64,000 bases of DNA from Caprimulgus europaeus (lineage: Eukaryota > Chordata > Aves > Caprimulgiformes > Caprimulgidae), in NCBI GenBank assembly GCA_907165065.1, contig OU015526.1:70207723-70271722 (forward strand). The letters are read 5' to 3'. Positions 25,441-37,691 of this stretch are shown here, piece by piece. The notes beneath the pieces were generated by a model that was not told the origin of the DNA, made no database searches, and saw only the letters and a program-made list of their open reading frames with translations. How positions within the stretch are numbered: position 1 is the stretch's first letter; each line of letters opens with the position of its first letter. The position numbers and the translations under genes were made by a program.

Positions 25441-27411
25441 GTTAGTGATCATATAATTAATATGCAAACTTTTATTAGACTCTACTCAAAGAGGTGAACC
25501 TTGCCATGTCAAAATTAACTTTTCATCAGAATAGATGGTCAACTGCTCCACTACAGCAAACCGGAATTTCAGGTCTCATCTACAACATAATTACATATCA
25601 AATTCATAAAATATCTATATTTCACATAGATTTTCAATACCTAGCAACACAAAGTTAACTTAATTATATATTTATTACAAAAGTTGATGCCATTTTTTTA
25701 AGTACTGACATTCACTGCCAAATACAGAAGAAGTTCCATCCCTCTGAATAAAGACATAAGGCCACACATTAGCCTCCTACTTGCACACAGAATCAGATGT
25801 TACTGTTAACTGAATTATAAAACTAATGGACTTGTACATAAATAGAATGCAAGAAAAGGTGTGTTCCAAGGAAAAGCCAGGTGGAAAGGAAGCCTTGAAT
25901 TATTATTCATTATTTATTCTATTATATTGAATATTTTGTTAACATATGCTTATGATGATAGTATTTAATTCTTAATTAATCACCCAGTTAAAAATAACTA
26001 CTTGTTTATATTTTAACTAAGACTTATTTTTTGTCAATTAGTTTTAACTTTGTTTTTATTTACCATTTTCTGCCAGAAATCTGTCTCCCTCTAAGAGAAG
26101 TTTTCAACAGTAGCTGCATCCTTGAATGTCACCCTTTTCTCAGACAGGACTCATTGCTGGTTTAGCAAATATTTAACTTTTTTTTTAATCTTATCTTATC
26201 CAAATTACAGAAAACTCAGAAAAAAGTGTAGAGGGGCAAAAAAATAAATTTTATCCTGCTGATCCTATTTTCTATAGCATGGATAAATAGAATATGCAAT
26301 AAAGTAGCAGTTCTGAGTATCAAGAAATTGAAGAAAGTTTACTATTTTCTATCCATGAGGTGGTTTATGTTTTTCTGCCTCAAACTCTAATATATAAAGA
26401 ACAACAACAACAAAAAACATTATAATTTCTTTTCATTGTATTTTCTGACTAGTGCATAGAGGGCTAAGCATTGCTGGCCAGTTAATTAATGTGTTCAAGA
26501 TTCTATGAATTAGGGACTTAACATTAGTGAAACATTTATTAATTTTAAAAACTGGTTTTGCCTGAATGCCCTGTATGTCTCAATATAATACTCCACCATT
26601 TACATAAAAAATGTATTGGCAATTATATCATAGGTTACATTTATATGGAAAATACTTGTAAGTATGTACCTTCAACAGATTAGCATTTTACACAACCACA
26701 GAACAGCAAGAGTTTCAACTTTAAAGCCCAAGCATGTTAGCAATAACATTCTTTTTGTCACTTAAGGAGCTGATATGTGAAAGTTATTTTAAAATGAAAT
26801 TATTTCAGTAAATGTAGTGTCACATCATTCAGGAAATCAGTCAGAACCTCAGCGCTGGTATCACCCCAGAATAACTGGTTACCAATCATCGTATCATGTC
26901 TTAAAAGACAGCCAGGAATGGAGTGCTTGTCTTAATCCCATTTATAGGGCTGTATTAGGTGTGACTGGCAATGTCCATCTTTATATAAAGCCTACAAAAC
27001 ACCTGTAAAACATCTGTCAATTGGTCAGCTGTATGCATAGAAAGTGAGAAGAAAAAACAGAGCTAATCTAGATATTGAGTAAACACAGTTTTGTTTTTCA
27101 TTGTCTTCTACCTGTATAAAGTTTTTCAGCCCTGTTTATTCTGCAGTTTTGTGATGGGGGAAAAAAAAATAAAGACACTTTTAGTTACTTTAGGTTAATC
27201 AAGGCTGAGTTAAAGCAAATGGCTAACTTCATCACAGTCTGTTCCTGAACTCAGTGACTCTTGAAACCAAGCTCAGAACTGATTTTCACAGACACCAGAA
27301 CCTTTACACACCGAGTATATACACAGAACAATAGAAAATACTGACAGTGTAGCTCTCCATTTGGCTGTAAGGACTAGTCTGGCAAGCAAAACAAGCTGCA
27401 GTGAAAGCGAG
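25441..27411. other. AT-rich unique block, no gene seen
   Basis: No coding, RNA or mobile-element signature recognised. The 63-codon open frame at 26817-27008 has no identifiable motif. Confidence 0.6.
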
Positions 27412-27648
27412 TAGGTTTAGATTACTATTAGGAGGAAATTCTTCACTGTGAGGGTGGTCAGACACTAGAACAGGTTGCCCAAGGAAGTTGTGGATGCCCC
27501 CTCCCTGGAAGTGTTCAAGGCCAGGTTGGATGAGGCTCTGAGCAACCTGGTCTAGTGGAAGGTGTCCCTGCTCATGACAGGGAGGTTGGAATTAGATGAC
27601 CTTTAAGTTCCCTTCCAACCCAAATCATTCTATGATTCTACAACCAGA
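27412..27648 (+). mobile_element. CR1 LINE 3' end
   Basis: The plus strand carries the last ~235 bases of a CR1. It has the end of ORF2 (TTCTTCACTGTGAGGGTGG, then the GTTGCCCAAGG...GTTGTGGATGCC region), the 3' UTR with GGAGGTTGGAATTAGATGACC, and the terminal TCATTCTATGATTCTA. It is the same type as the minus-strand copy at 36458-36775, in opposite orientation. Strong 5' truncation is normal for CR1. Confidence 0.95.
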
Positions 27649-29558
27649 AATGCTATACTGCAACACCAGGAGTCTCTGACTCCTGATCCCGAATGAATAG
27701 TTTTATTTATATACATATAAAAATCTCTGTGAGGATTTTAACTTTGGAGCAATAAAGAAAAGCACTGCTGTAAGACATATAGTTGTGATAAAACATCACT
27801 ACTTGATTTTGATAAAAAAAAAACATTCTTACATTCTTTGGATCTTCTTTAAGAGACCCTCTGAATAGTAACTTAGATGTTTAACTAGATAGGTGTTTTG
27901 TTTGATTCTTCAGTTAATCTCAAGATGTATAAGCTCTTACAGATCACACTGTCTTCATACCATTTGATATTATCAAAATAAAAGTTGCTCGGTACAAGCA
28001 GAAATTATAGCATCTAATGAGTACATCTGCCTTCCATAAAAAGAATAAAAAACTCAACTAGAACATTAAAGGCAAAATGGATATAATTATTAATTTTGGA
28101 ATATTTTAAAAGATGGTAGCCTAGCTATCTTTAATATGTTGATGCTGAAATCTAGTTGCCTGGGAACAGAGTCATCCTAAGGCATCTCAGTATTTCATTT
28201 TACAAATGCTATCCTGTTATTCAAACATAAACACAAAAAAACAACTAGCTCTCATAAAACCAGAAGAAACAACGGGTCAGTACAGTAAAATGGCTTGAAA
28301 AGATTTAGTATTTCCTTTATTATATGCTGCCTTACAAATAGTACCTTAAAATTCAAGTTCTTTTCTGAAAACTGTCTTTTTCCTGATTCACCATAACATT
28401 AATATCGCTATTAATCCATGTTAATATGATGTTCACCAGCATGAGGCATTTCCACTTGCAAACCACTTCTTCATGAGGAATTGCTATTATAAAGCAAGTG
28501 AAAGTTCATATCAAAGATTTGCATTTTTAAAGGCTTAAATTTTGCTTCTCTAGTAAAGAATCATTTTAAAGTTCTGAGCTTACTTAACCAAAAATGAAGA
28601 TAAAAGAAAAGCTAAGAAGAAAAACTCTTATGTCTATTTTTTTTAATGTAATCACTGTTTATTTCTAAAACTGTTCTTTCTAACTTACACTACTCATAAA
28701 TTAAATTTGAAATAGCTGTAGTTAAGATTTAAATTTCCAGATTATAAATTTATAAATATTTTTAAGAGACTTGGAGAAATTGTTTCATTCAAGATTTTAA
28801 GTTAAGAATTGGGGACCTCATGAAATTTTCAGAGATACCCTGAAAGTGTTTGTCCAGTAACATCTCTGATGACTGGTTCACTAAAGCTCTACTGTATGAA
28901 AAAATATTTCTTTTTCAGACTTGGCAGTGGTGGCACACAAATGGATCATACAAAGTATTGGAAAGGACATTGAGCTACTTTGCCTATATTAGAATAACCC
29001 TTCCCTTGGCACCAGCAATATTTCCTCTCCTAAGCACAGCCTATGCCTAGCAGGAATTCTTCTAAGTCCCAATTCCTCATACCAGTAAGATACTCAGAGT
29101 GGAGGGGTAAAAGGAAAAGCAATCTCTGGCTTCCATGTTAGCTAAAAAATAGAAAAGCCAATGAATAAGCATCTTCTTTATTGAATTGGACCTAATGACG
29201 AAATAGCTAGGCAGTCCATTGTGGATGTGCAATGTAACATACATAATTCATTGTATACACTTTCGTATTTTATATGTAATACACAAATGTGAAGCATTCA
29301 GATCAGAAGCAAAACAATATTCCCCTCTATGTTCCTTTTCATACGGTTGCCATCTTCTCCTGGGACACAAGCAACAGTTAAAAAGGTGAGAAATTGCCTT
29401 CAAAGCACTATTTGGTTCTGCACTGAGTTTATCAGTGGCAGAAGCTGGAAAATATAGAATGTAAAAATTCACATATCTGGTAAGGTATGCAGTTTATGTG
29501 GGCAATAAAGTATAGGTTTTTGTTTTCTTCTTTCTAAGTATCTCAGTGCCATTGAGTT

Positions 29559-29622
29559 AAAAAAAAAACAAAACACAAAAAACCAAAACACAACACCCAA
29601 CATAACACCACAACCAAAAACC
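29559..29622. repeat. A/C-only low-complexity tract
   Basis: About 64 bases with no G and a single T on the plus strand. A-runs alternate with CACAA, CCAAAA and CACCC units. It could be a decayed tail or slippage product. Confidence 0.88.
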
Positions 29623-31875
29623 AGTTTTTATCTTCGAAGCAGTCAAGAGATTTTAATTAGCTCTGAATTAGAAAAGAGGGCAAAAAGTACATAAATCAAG
29701 GTAGCACTGTGAAACATGTTTAGCAGATATGAAGCACATCCAGTATAACTGGCTCTGTTCTTGTCTATTGTACAAAAATAATGAATTAGATGCTCAGGAA
29801 CAAGATAATCTAAGATGGAAATATCTAGGGGACTCTACAGTATCTTGCAGGTCTGCTGTATCCCATGATACAGATTTCTTCAAGGGATATGAATATGTTA
29901 TACACCTAACAGAGTGCTCCAGATCCCACTGGAAACAGATCAATAGGTCATTCATATGTAAATTACTGTAAACAGATGACAACAATAAAATCATCCCAAA
30001 ATATTCTTCAGATTTCCTGACAATGGTGTTTTTAAGACTAGTTGGGCATTAAACAAGCTGCTCTTGTATAGAGGTATAAAACCCTACAGTTCAGGAAAGC
30101 TTGGGAGTTACAAGTGGCAATTATTTTTGGCAGAAGAAGAAAAGAAAACCTGGAGGTACTAGTGGTAAAAATTAGATATTATTCCCATGGAAAAAGAATA
30201 AATGTTAATTAAGATATAGAAGAATTAATCAGCTAAAATATTATAAAAATATACTGCATTAGCCTTCATGATTAAACAACTAATCTAACATTTCTGTTTT
30301 AAGCTCACACAAATGACAGATTTTCTTTCAGAGAACTGAATCATCTGCTTTTCAAGCACAACCAGTCTACTACCAGGAAAACCAGGTATTTATCTGCTAC
30401 ACTTTTGTGTATGTTCTATTTATCAATCACACATCTTCACATGGTTTCAGGTCTCAGCTTTGACTTAAGACTTTTAGCTGTAGACTTACAGAATTTTTTC
30501 ATCTATCAACTTCCAACCAGTAAACTGAAATGATGCAACCTCTCCTTTGGATTTTCTGCCACCACTTTTAAAATACAGCTGCAGGATTGATGCATGTTAC
30601 GGTTTTAAAACCAGTTTCCCAAACCTTTTTTTGGAATTGTATTCTGTGCTTATTTTTCCTTAGCAAACTGTGATTTATTGGCCAATTTTAACCCAGTTTA
30701 AGAGAAGGATGGAGATATCAAAAAGACAAAGTTTCTACTAGCTCTGTGAAAAATCAGTAGGAGTCTGAAAAGCTGATATAAGGGAAATACGTACATTAAA
30801 TGTTTGCAACATGAAAAGGCAAGTGTGACACCAATAGTTAGCTGTGTCTTCTGAGTGGCCAACACAAATGCATATACTCGTTAACCAGGCAAAAGACATA
30901 CTCTTAATTAAGGGACACAAGGACAAGATGAGATCACTGGCTGAAAAGGGATAGTTGGACAACTGGAAGTGTTACAGAATTATAAACTTAAAAGAGAATA
31001 AAGGAAGAGCTGCAGTTACTGCAGTACAGGGATCAAGGAAAACAGGCTTTCATTTTTACACTTAGTGAAGAAACATGTTTTCTGTCTCTTGATGCAATGT
31101 CTCAGGTTGATTGAGATACTAGACTTAGTAATATTAAGTGGTAAGTTCCACAAACCTCTTAATTTTAAAGCTCCAGTCCAGTAATATAGGAGAGAGGATA
31201 CTTCTTGTATCAACAGGTTACAAGATTTTATAATATGAAGATCATTTGAAATACCTGCTGGGTTACTGAGGTGAGACCTAAACTATTCTATATATTCCAA
31301 GACAATTGTGCAGTCAATGCGAAAATGGATATTTTGGAGATACAAATCTCAGGCCTTCAGTCAAGGACTCATTTTCTACCTATTGAAATTTAGATATGGA
31401 TCAGATATAAACAGGTTCAAACTGGAATGGAAGGATGGTGGGGGGGGGGAAGTCTGAGCAAGTTTCTCACTCTACTGGCATATAATCCTGTTCTTTGCAT
31501 TTTGGCGTGTTCCCTCATCCAGGAAAATGAAACTAACTTTAGTAAAGCAGATTTTTCTACAGGTAAAGAAACATGAAGGAAGAGTTTTATGTCATTTTTC
31601 CAAAAGCACTACAGAAGACCTATATATTCTTATACTAGAAGAGAATTCCCCAGCTCTGGGCACAAATGGTGTTCTATCCTAGCAAGATCTCCTAGAGTAA
31701 ACATTTTTTTCACTTGTAGAAGGTCTCAAATTCTGCTTTAAGTAATGGGGTGGTAAAAATATTAATATTTAAGATTGAGAAGCCTAGTTAAAAAGTTATC
31801 TTTACTAAAATAACTTTCCTTTTGACTAAAAGCTGCTATTGCTTGTAACTCCCCACTTCTGAGCTAAGATAATAC

Positions 31876-32222
31876 TGGGTGTGCCACTCCCATAGGCTCC
31901 AAGGAGAGCCCTCTCTCCATACTGTCATGTTATCTTCTCTTTAACTCCTTTGAATTATGGCACTTGGCAAGCTACTTAAGGAGTCTATCCCTCACAGGGA
32001 TGGATATCTGGCTTTAACTGTTTTCCAGCTTTCTTTTTTTCCTTAAAAAGTAGGAAGGTGGGGTGTCTGCACTCCTTTGGCTGGGAACAGGGGAGCGGAG
32101 CGGGGGAGCTTCAACAGTGTTCTCTCCCTATGACTGTAGTCAATAAAGCTGATGTTGGACCTGCCCTAAATTGTACTAGTGTTACTATGCACTTGGAGCC
32201 CCCAGGTTCTCTGACACTAACA
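31876..32222 (+). mobile_element. Possible short LTR-like element
   Basis: This patch is richer in G+C than its surroundings and has LTR-like architecture. It begins with TG, has a TATA-like CCTTAAAAAG near 32041, a GC-rich stretch (32085-32110) and an AATAAA polyadenylation signal at 32142-32147. It ends CTGACACTAACA at 32222. No target duplication is visible (AATAC before, AGAAT after) and I do not recognise a family. It may simply be a GC-rich unique patch. Confidence 0.25.
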
Positions 32223-33640
32223 AGAATCACAGAAGTACTGGGGCTCAGTTTTTACTAGAATATTTTCCCCATTCTGTCATCAAATCAGTAACATATGTAA
32301 AAAAAAAAAAAAATGTATATGTTCCACTTATGTTTGCCTATTTATACTGTAGGAGCTACTCTAGAAATACAAAATTGTGCATTTAACTTTAATGCAGATA
32401 CTATTTCCTCTTCTAGCTTATAAGGAAGTTATAATCTTATCACAGTAATTCATAACTTTTTCTCCCCAATATGTCCATTAAAACTAATATTCTGTCAAGA
32501 CAAAAATTAAAATGCTTTTGACGTAATGTTTTTGGCAGAACAGAACAGGCTGTTTCTTCTCACCTTTGCAGGCTTTTAAACTGCTTAAGTTATTTCAAAG
32601 TTTTCCTTGTTATTGACATTAATTTGACTTGTTCAGAATTTTAGACCTTCCTTCCTCTACTTGACTGTGTCATATGACTTCCATTCATAGAGTCCTATGG
32701 ACCCTATGATCATTTTCAAATACTAAGAATTAAAAGTTTTTCAGATAACTCCACAGCTAGCCTACTATAAATTTCATCACATGATCCTGATTTAGATGAG
32801 TAATTTATTTAAATATTCTACACCTATTATTTTCATTGCCTTAATATTTAATAGAAATTGTTTTGTGATCATTACCACTTGATCACCAATAATTTAAAAA
32901 TTAGAAAGCAAAGGTACTAAACATTTCAGCCTCATTTATTTCACCCATTATTTCCTTATTCACTTGGTTTTGCACTGCAGCCATACATTTCTTTAGCTTT
33001 CCTTGTTCTCAAATGTGATTTCAGAGTATTTCTAGAATCCTTAATACTCCTTAACTTGTCAAAACCTTCACGTTATTATTTTATATCCATTCCCAACAAT
33101 AGCTTCTTCCATGTTCTTGAACTTTCTTCCATTTTGATATTCAGGTCATGAAAGGCCCTGGTAAATACATGTTTGGTATCTTGCTCTCCTTTTCAACATC
33201 AAAAAAACTATTACTGTGCCTTTAGGATGTTCCCTTTTCACAACTGCCATCTGTCTACCCTGTGTTCTTTTACTCACAGTGAGATGTTTTCCTCAAGGAA
33301 TTCTTCACGTACTAACTAATAGATACTAACTTCAACTAATACAAACTTCATAGATTTTTTTAATCCAAATTTCTACTGATCAAAAGATTTTCTCTCTCTA
33401 GATATGCTTCCACAATCACTTTCTTCCTAACTACTAACCTGTTCAATTTTAACTAGTTCCTCAGAAGTAAGTCTAAAATAGCTTCATTCTCAGTGTTATT
33501 CCCAAGAGCAGAACCACTCAATTCTTCATGGGCTTTTAGTTTAGCTCTTCAATACTGAAGTCCTTTTTGTGTATTCAGAGAGCTTACAAGAGCAATAAAG
33601 TTTACCCACAACCAAGCCAGACCATTTCAAAATTCTACAC

Positions 33641-33645
33641 ATACC
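33641..33645. repeat. Target-site duplication, left copy
   Basis: ATACC lies directly before the LTR start and is repeated exactly at 34785-34789 after its end. A 5-bp duplication fits ERVL-type integrases rather than the 6-bp typical of ERVK-type elements. Confidence 0.85.
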
Positions 33646-34029
33646 TATATTGGGTTTGCGTGGCAAGGTTTTGGTAGCGGGGCGGGACATGGGGTGGTTT
33701 CTGTGAGAGAAGCTGCCAGAAGCTTCCCCCGTGTCTGACCCAACACAGCCAATGCCAGCCGGCTACAAGAAGGGACCCACCGCTGGCCAAGGCTGAGCCC
33801 ATCAGTAATGCCTCTGTGATAACATAATTAAGAAAAAAAGGAAGAGAGGGGAAAAAAGCTGCACACTTTGCAGCTGGAGAGAGGAGTGAGAAGATGTGAG
33901 AGAAAACAACTCCACAGACACCAAGTGAAAAAGGAGGGGGAGAAGGTGCTTCAGGTGCCAGAGTAGAGATTCCCCTGCAGCCTGTGGTGAAGACCATGGT
34001 GAGTCAGGCTGTCCCCCTGCAGCCCATGG

Positions 34030-34380
34030 AGATCCATGGTGGAGCAGATGGCCACCTGCAGCCCGTGAAGGACCCCACGCTGGAGTGGGTGGATGACCCA
34101 AGGAGGCTGTGATGCCGTGGGAAGCCCGCGCTGGAGCAGGTTCCTGTCAGGACCTGTAGCCCATGGAGAGAGGAGCCCACGCTGGAGCAGGTTTGCTGGC
34201 AGGACTTGTGACCCCATGGGGGACCTGCGCTGGAGCAGTCCCCTCCTGAAGGACTGCACCCCATGGAACGGACCCATGCTAAAGCAGTTCGTGAAGAACT
34301 GTCAGTCATGGGAAGGACTCACTTTGGAGAAGTTCGTGGAGGACTGTCTCCCGTGAGAAGGACCCCACGCTGGTATGGGG
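34030..34380 (+). repeat. Degenerate ~48-bp tandem repeat inside the LTR
   Basis: The motif TGGAGCAG or a close variant recurs at 34040, 34081, 34132, 34183, 34231, 34280, 34325 and 34371, with spacings of 41-51 bases. Between copies is a shared pattern of GGACC or GGACT, a CCC(A/G)TGG block and CACGC. The same array is present in the second LTR copy at about 53590-53940, so it belongs to the family. Confidence 0.8.
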
Positions 34381-34584
34381 GAAGGAGTCCTCCCCCTGAG
34401 GAGGAAGGTGCGGCAGAATCACCGTGTGATGAAACTGACCCCAACTCCCATTCACTGTTCCCTGTGCCGCTGTGGGGAGGAGGTGGAAAATCAGGAGAGA
34501 AGTTAAGCCCGGGAAGAAGGGAGGAATGGGGGAGGTGTTTTAAGGTTTGGTTTTACTTCTCACTATCCTCTGATTTTGATATGT

Positions 34585-34590
34585 AATAAA
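34585..34590 (+). promoter_or_regulatory. LTR polyadenylation signal AATAAA
   Basis: AATAAA sits about 200 bases before the LTR end and is followed by a T-rich stretch, the usual R/U5 arrangement. The related LTR has AATAAA at the equivalent place (54152-54157). Confidence 0.65.
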
Positions 34591-34784
34591 GTAAATTTGT
34601 TTTTTCCCCCAAGTCGAGTCTGTTTTGCCTGTGCCAGTAACTGGTGAGTGATCTCTCTCCGTCCTTATCTCCACCCACAAGCTTTTTGTTATATTTTTCT
34701 CCCCCTGCCCAGTTGAGAAGGAGGGGGAGTGATAGAGTGGGCTTTGGTGGGCACCCGGCCTCTAGCCAGGGTCAACCCACTACA

Positions 34785-34789
34785 ATACC
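34785..34789. repeat. Target-site duplication, right copy
   Basis: ATACC, identical to 33641-33645, immediately after the terminal CA of the LTR. Confidence 0.85.
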
Positions 34790-36449
34790 TTTATCAACCA
34801 GTTGGCTGTCCAAGGCCAAAAGTATTTTCACAATCTAAGGTGAGAAAAAACCCCAGAAATCACAGCACTGACATAAGACGGCACCTGCACTTCTCTTAGT
34901 ACAATCTATACCTAAGCAATCCTTTAGCAAAGTGTAACTATAACAGGGTCTGGGGGAACAAAAAAAAGGTGATAATTAAGTAATTAAGCATCATCTTGCT
35001 CTTCAGCCAGTGATCTGCCTTGATGTATTCAGTGAGACTAACACACTAACTCCTATAACACATAGCATCTCAAAACAGCTTCCAGTTTTAATGAAGCAAT
35101 ATTAATTGTAAAGCACAACCGGGATATAACTGCAGAGCCAACTACCTGTACCTGATTCAAACCAAGAAATAGCAAATAACTTATTTTGCCCTTTCTTTAT
35201 AATCCTCTTCAGGCAGTTCAAATAAGCCTCCCATTTTCAGTTTCTTCCCCACTGAGAGCAGAAAAAAAACACAAACAAGGTTTTCAACAAAAGCAGGACA
35301 CTGACACTCTGATTATGAATTAACAGTTTACTACTTTGATGACCTCATTCTCAAGTTTTATACATGTAATCCACTCCTGAGAGAATGTTCTGGGACTAAC
35401 TGTGTAATTTACAGCCAGGCAAAGTGTAAATTATAAAATGCTAGCATGGTTTCACATAAGGAGTTAATTACAATCTAACACTGCTTTGCATCCACTGTGA
35501 ATAGGTGTAAATAACTGAAGATATGAGGCTCCAGGAAATATAGTGAGCAGCATTTTTTATTTTTTTTTTTTTTTTTCCCATGAGTCCTTAGTCCTTATAG
35601 CATTGAGAGGTTAAAAAGATTGCATATCATCATGCCAAAAAAACATATTTAACATCAAGATCCAGTGTAAAAATGCTAAAAGAAGTTTGGGGTTTTTTAA
35701 TAGTTATAACTATCTTCATATATTTACCTATAGGGATTTTATTTATTTCTTTATGTTCTAAGAATGAATATAGTAACACCTGTCAATCAAACTCTGGTGT
35801 TCTTATTTCTTTCAAATTTTTAAACTGGTGACTCACCCGTTCTATATTACAAAAATAATTAATATTCTCCTGTCCATTTCTTTGCTTCATCAAGGCACAA
35901 AAAGTTGCTTAAATTTATAGTTTTGAACAGGGCTAGTTGAGCTTTTGTTAGCAGTCTTTACCTTGAAGTAAGCATTTACTGAAGCACTTTAATTTGCATT
36001 TTGACCCAGCTGTTTTAGTGTTTTGGGAAGCATACATTTGCAAAGCTTATCCCATTTCCAGATAGCTCAGTTACCACCAGAATGTATAGTACTGTACAGG
36101 ATCATTATGCATTTGTGGGACCTTCAGATTGCCCAGTCTATGCACCCCATGTCCTGCACAGGCAGGAGTGAGGGACCTGACACACCATCAGCTCCATGGT
36201 GCAATCAAGATCCTGACTTGAGGAGTTCAATTAAAAGCTGTCATTTAAAAGGATATTATTACTCCTCTCAGCGTGCAGCAAGAGGATGAAAATCAAATAC
36301 TATGACAACTAATGTGCTGTTCCACAACTCAAAACAAAAAGCTGATAATCACTGTGGGACAGGCAAGTGTTTTTCACCAAGCTTACCTAACCCAGCTCAA
36401 CTGTCTCTGCAAGTCCCACCAGTAGAACAGCTGAGCAGGGTTACTAATT
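34790..36449. other. AT-rich unique block, no gene seen
   Basis: No gene or recognised repeat, apart from a T-rich run at 35552-35577. Confidence 0.6.
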
Positions 36450-36457
36450 TCCATGTT

Positions 36458-36775
36458 CATAGAATCATAGAATGGTCAGGGTTGGAAGGGACCTTAAAGA
36501 TCATCTAGTTTCAACCCCCCTGCCATGAGCAGGGACACCTTCCACTAGACCAGGTTGCTCAGAGCCTCATCCAGCCTGGCCTTGAACACTTCCAGGGAGG
36601 CGGCATCCACAACTTCCTTGGGCAACCTGTTCCAGTGTCCCACCACCCTCACAGTGAAGAATTTCTTCCTAATATCTAATCTAAACCTCCCCTCTTTCAG
36701 TTTAAAGCCATTTCCCTTTGTCCTGTCATTAACTGCCCTTATGAAAAGTCCCTTCCCAGCTTTCTTGTAGGGCTC
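36458..36775 (-). mobile_element. CR1 LINE 3' end with candidate target duplication
   Basis: The minus-strand CR1 ends at 36458 with the reverse complement of its tail (ATAGAATCATAGAATGG). It extends about 318 bases to the coding end near CCCAGCTTTCTTGTAGG. The octamer TCCATGTT occurs directly before it (36450-36457) and directly after it (36776-36783), which suggests an 8-bp target duplication and so fixes both ends. It is the same type as the plus-strand copy at 27412. Confidence 0.95.
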
Positions 36776-36783
36776 TCCATGTT

Positions 36784-37691
36784 GAGTTAATGGAACAGCA
36801 AAGGAAAGAAGGCAAATTCAGAAGAAAGAAGCAAATTCACTGATATTTTGCTTTATGGGGGTGGGAGTTGGTCATGACAAAAATCAGAGAATACTCTAGT
36901 TTGGGAAGAACTTGTGGATGTCCCTTCGTTGAGCTCCCTGCTCAAAGCACTGTCACTTCAAGCCAAGTGACGACTAGAGGGTAATACCAGTATCACAACT
37001 TTTCTCCAAGCTCCAAGTGAAAATCTGGCACTATCTCACTGTGTCTGAGAAAGCAGGTTAAGGAACTGTTCACCTTTTCCCCATTTTGTATTGTCCAAAT
37101 GAGTGGTGACAGTTTTAGCTACCATACTTGAATAATGTTTATCAAATAATCTAAACTAGTGTCCGATGATCTTTAATTATGACTTTGATTAGGACTGGGC
37201 ACACAGTATGTGCTCTATAGTATGACTGGTCCAAGCAACTTTTTATAATTATGTTTCTTGAGCAATTAGTGTCTTTTGAGACTGATTACTTAAAAAAACA
37301 ATTATCAAAAAGTCTTAGAGAAAGTAGCTTTTTTCTGCACAATTTCTTCATATTAAGATATTATTAAAAAAGCTGTGGCAAGCAGGGAGAAAGTACAAGC
37401 ACAGGCAAGGGCAATTTAGCATATTGCTTTATTCAGTGTAAACACAAGAGGTTTTTTTTTATTATTATTCTGATCTTGTATTAAGAAAGCATGCATAGGA
37501 AAAGTTTCTTCAATCAAATGATCAAGAAAAATAATCCAAAGTGCTCTACATCCAATGTTGCAATTCATTCTCTTAAACTTTAGCTTTATCCTTCTTAAAA
37601 GCACTGTGAAATTCTGTGAACTACACCTCATCCTGCTGTAAGTATTATTTTGTATATCACCACTGGAGAATAATAAAGCATTGGTTCAGTT
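36784..37691. other. AT-rich unique block, no gene seen
   Basis: Nothing recognised between two minus-strand CR1 copies. Confidence 0.6.

Larger units (their letters stand above)
27649..33640. other. AT-rich unique block, no gene seen
   Basis: Six kilobases with no recognisable gene. It includes an A/C-only tract at 29559-29622, a run of G near 31440-31449, an LTR-like patch at 31876-32222 (separate entry) and a poly-A run at 32299-32313. Open frames are short and lack motifs. Confidence 0.6.
33646..34784 (+). mobile_element. Complete solo LTR of an avian endogenous retrovirus (ERVL-like)
   Basis: A 1139-bp element starts TATATTGGGTTTGCGTGG, where the first two bases should be TG and have decayed to TA. 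It ends GGGTCAACCCACTACA. Perfect 5-bp duplications (ATACC) flank it. It has a TATA-like ATAATTAAG near 33820, an AATAAA signal at 34585-34590 and a T/C-rich U5. The middle (about 34030-34380) is a degenerate array of a ~48-bp unit containing CTGGAGCAG. No gag, pol or env sequence adjoins it, so it is what remains after LTR-LTR recombination. Long open frames on both strands (for example minus 33951-34277) come from the GC-rich internal repeats and are not genes. The family name is not certain; the insertion structure is. Confidence 0.93.

Noticed and set aside
33635..34586. Several overlapping open frames of 87-120 codons on both strands
   Set aside because: All fall inside the solo LTR and overlap one another. 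Repetitive composition explains them, and no retroviral protein motif is present.
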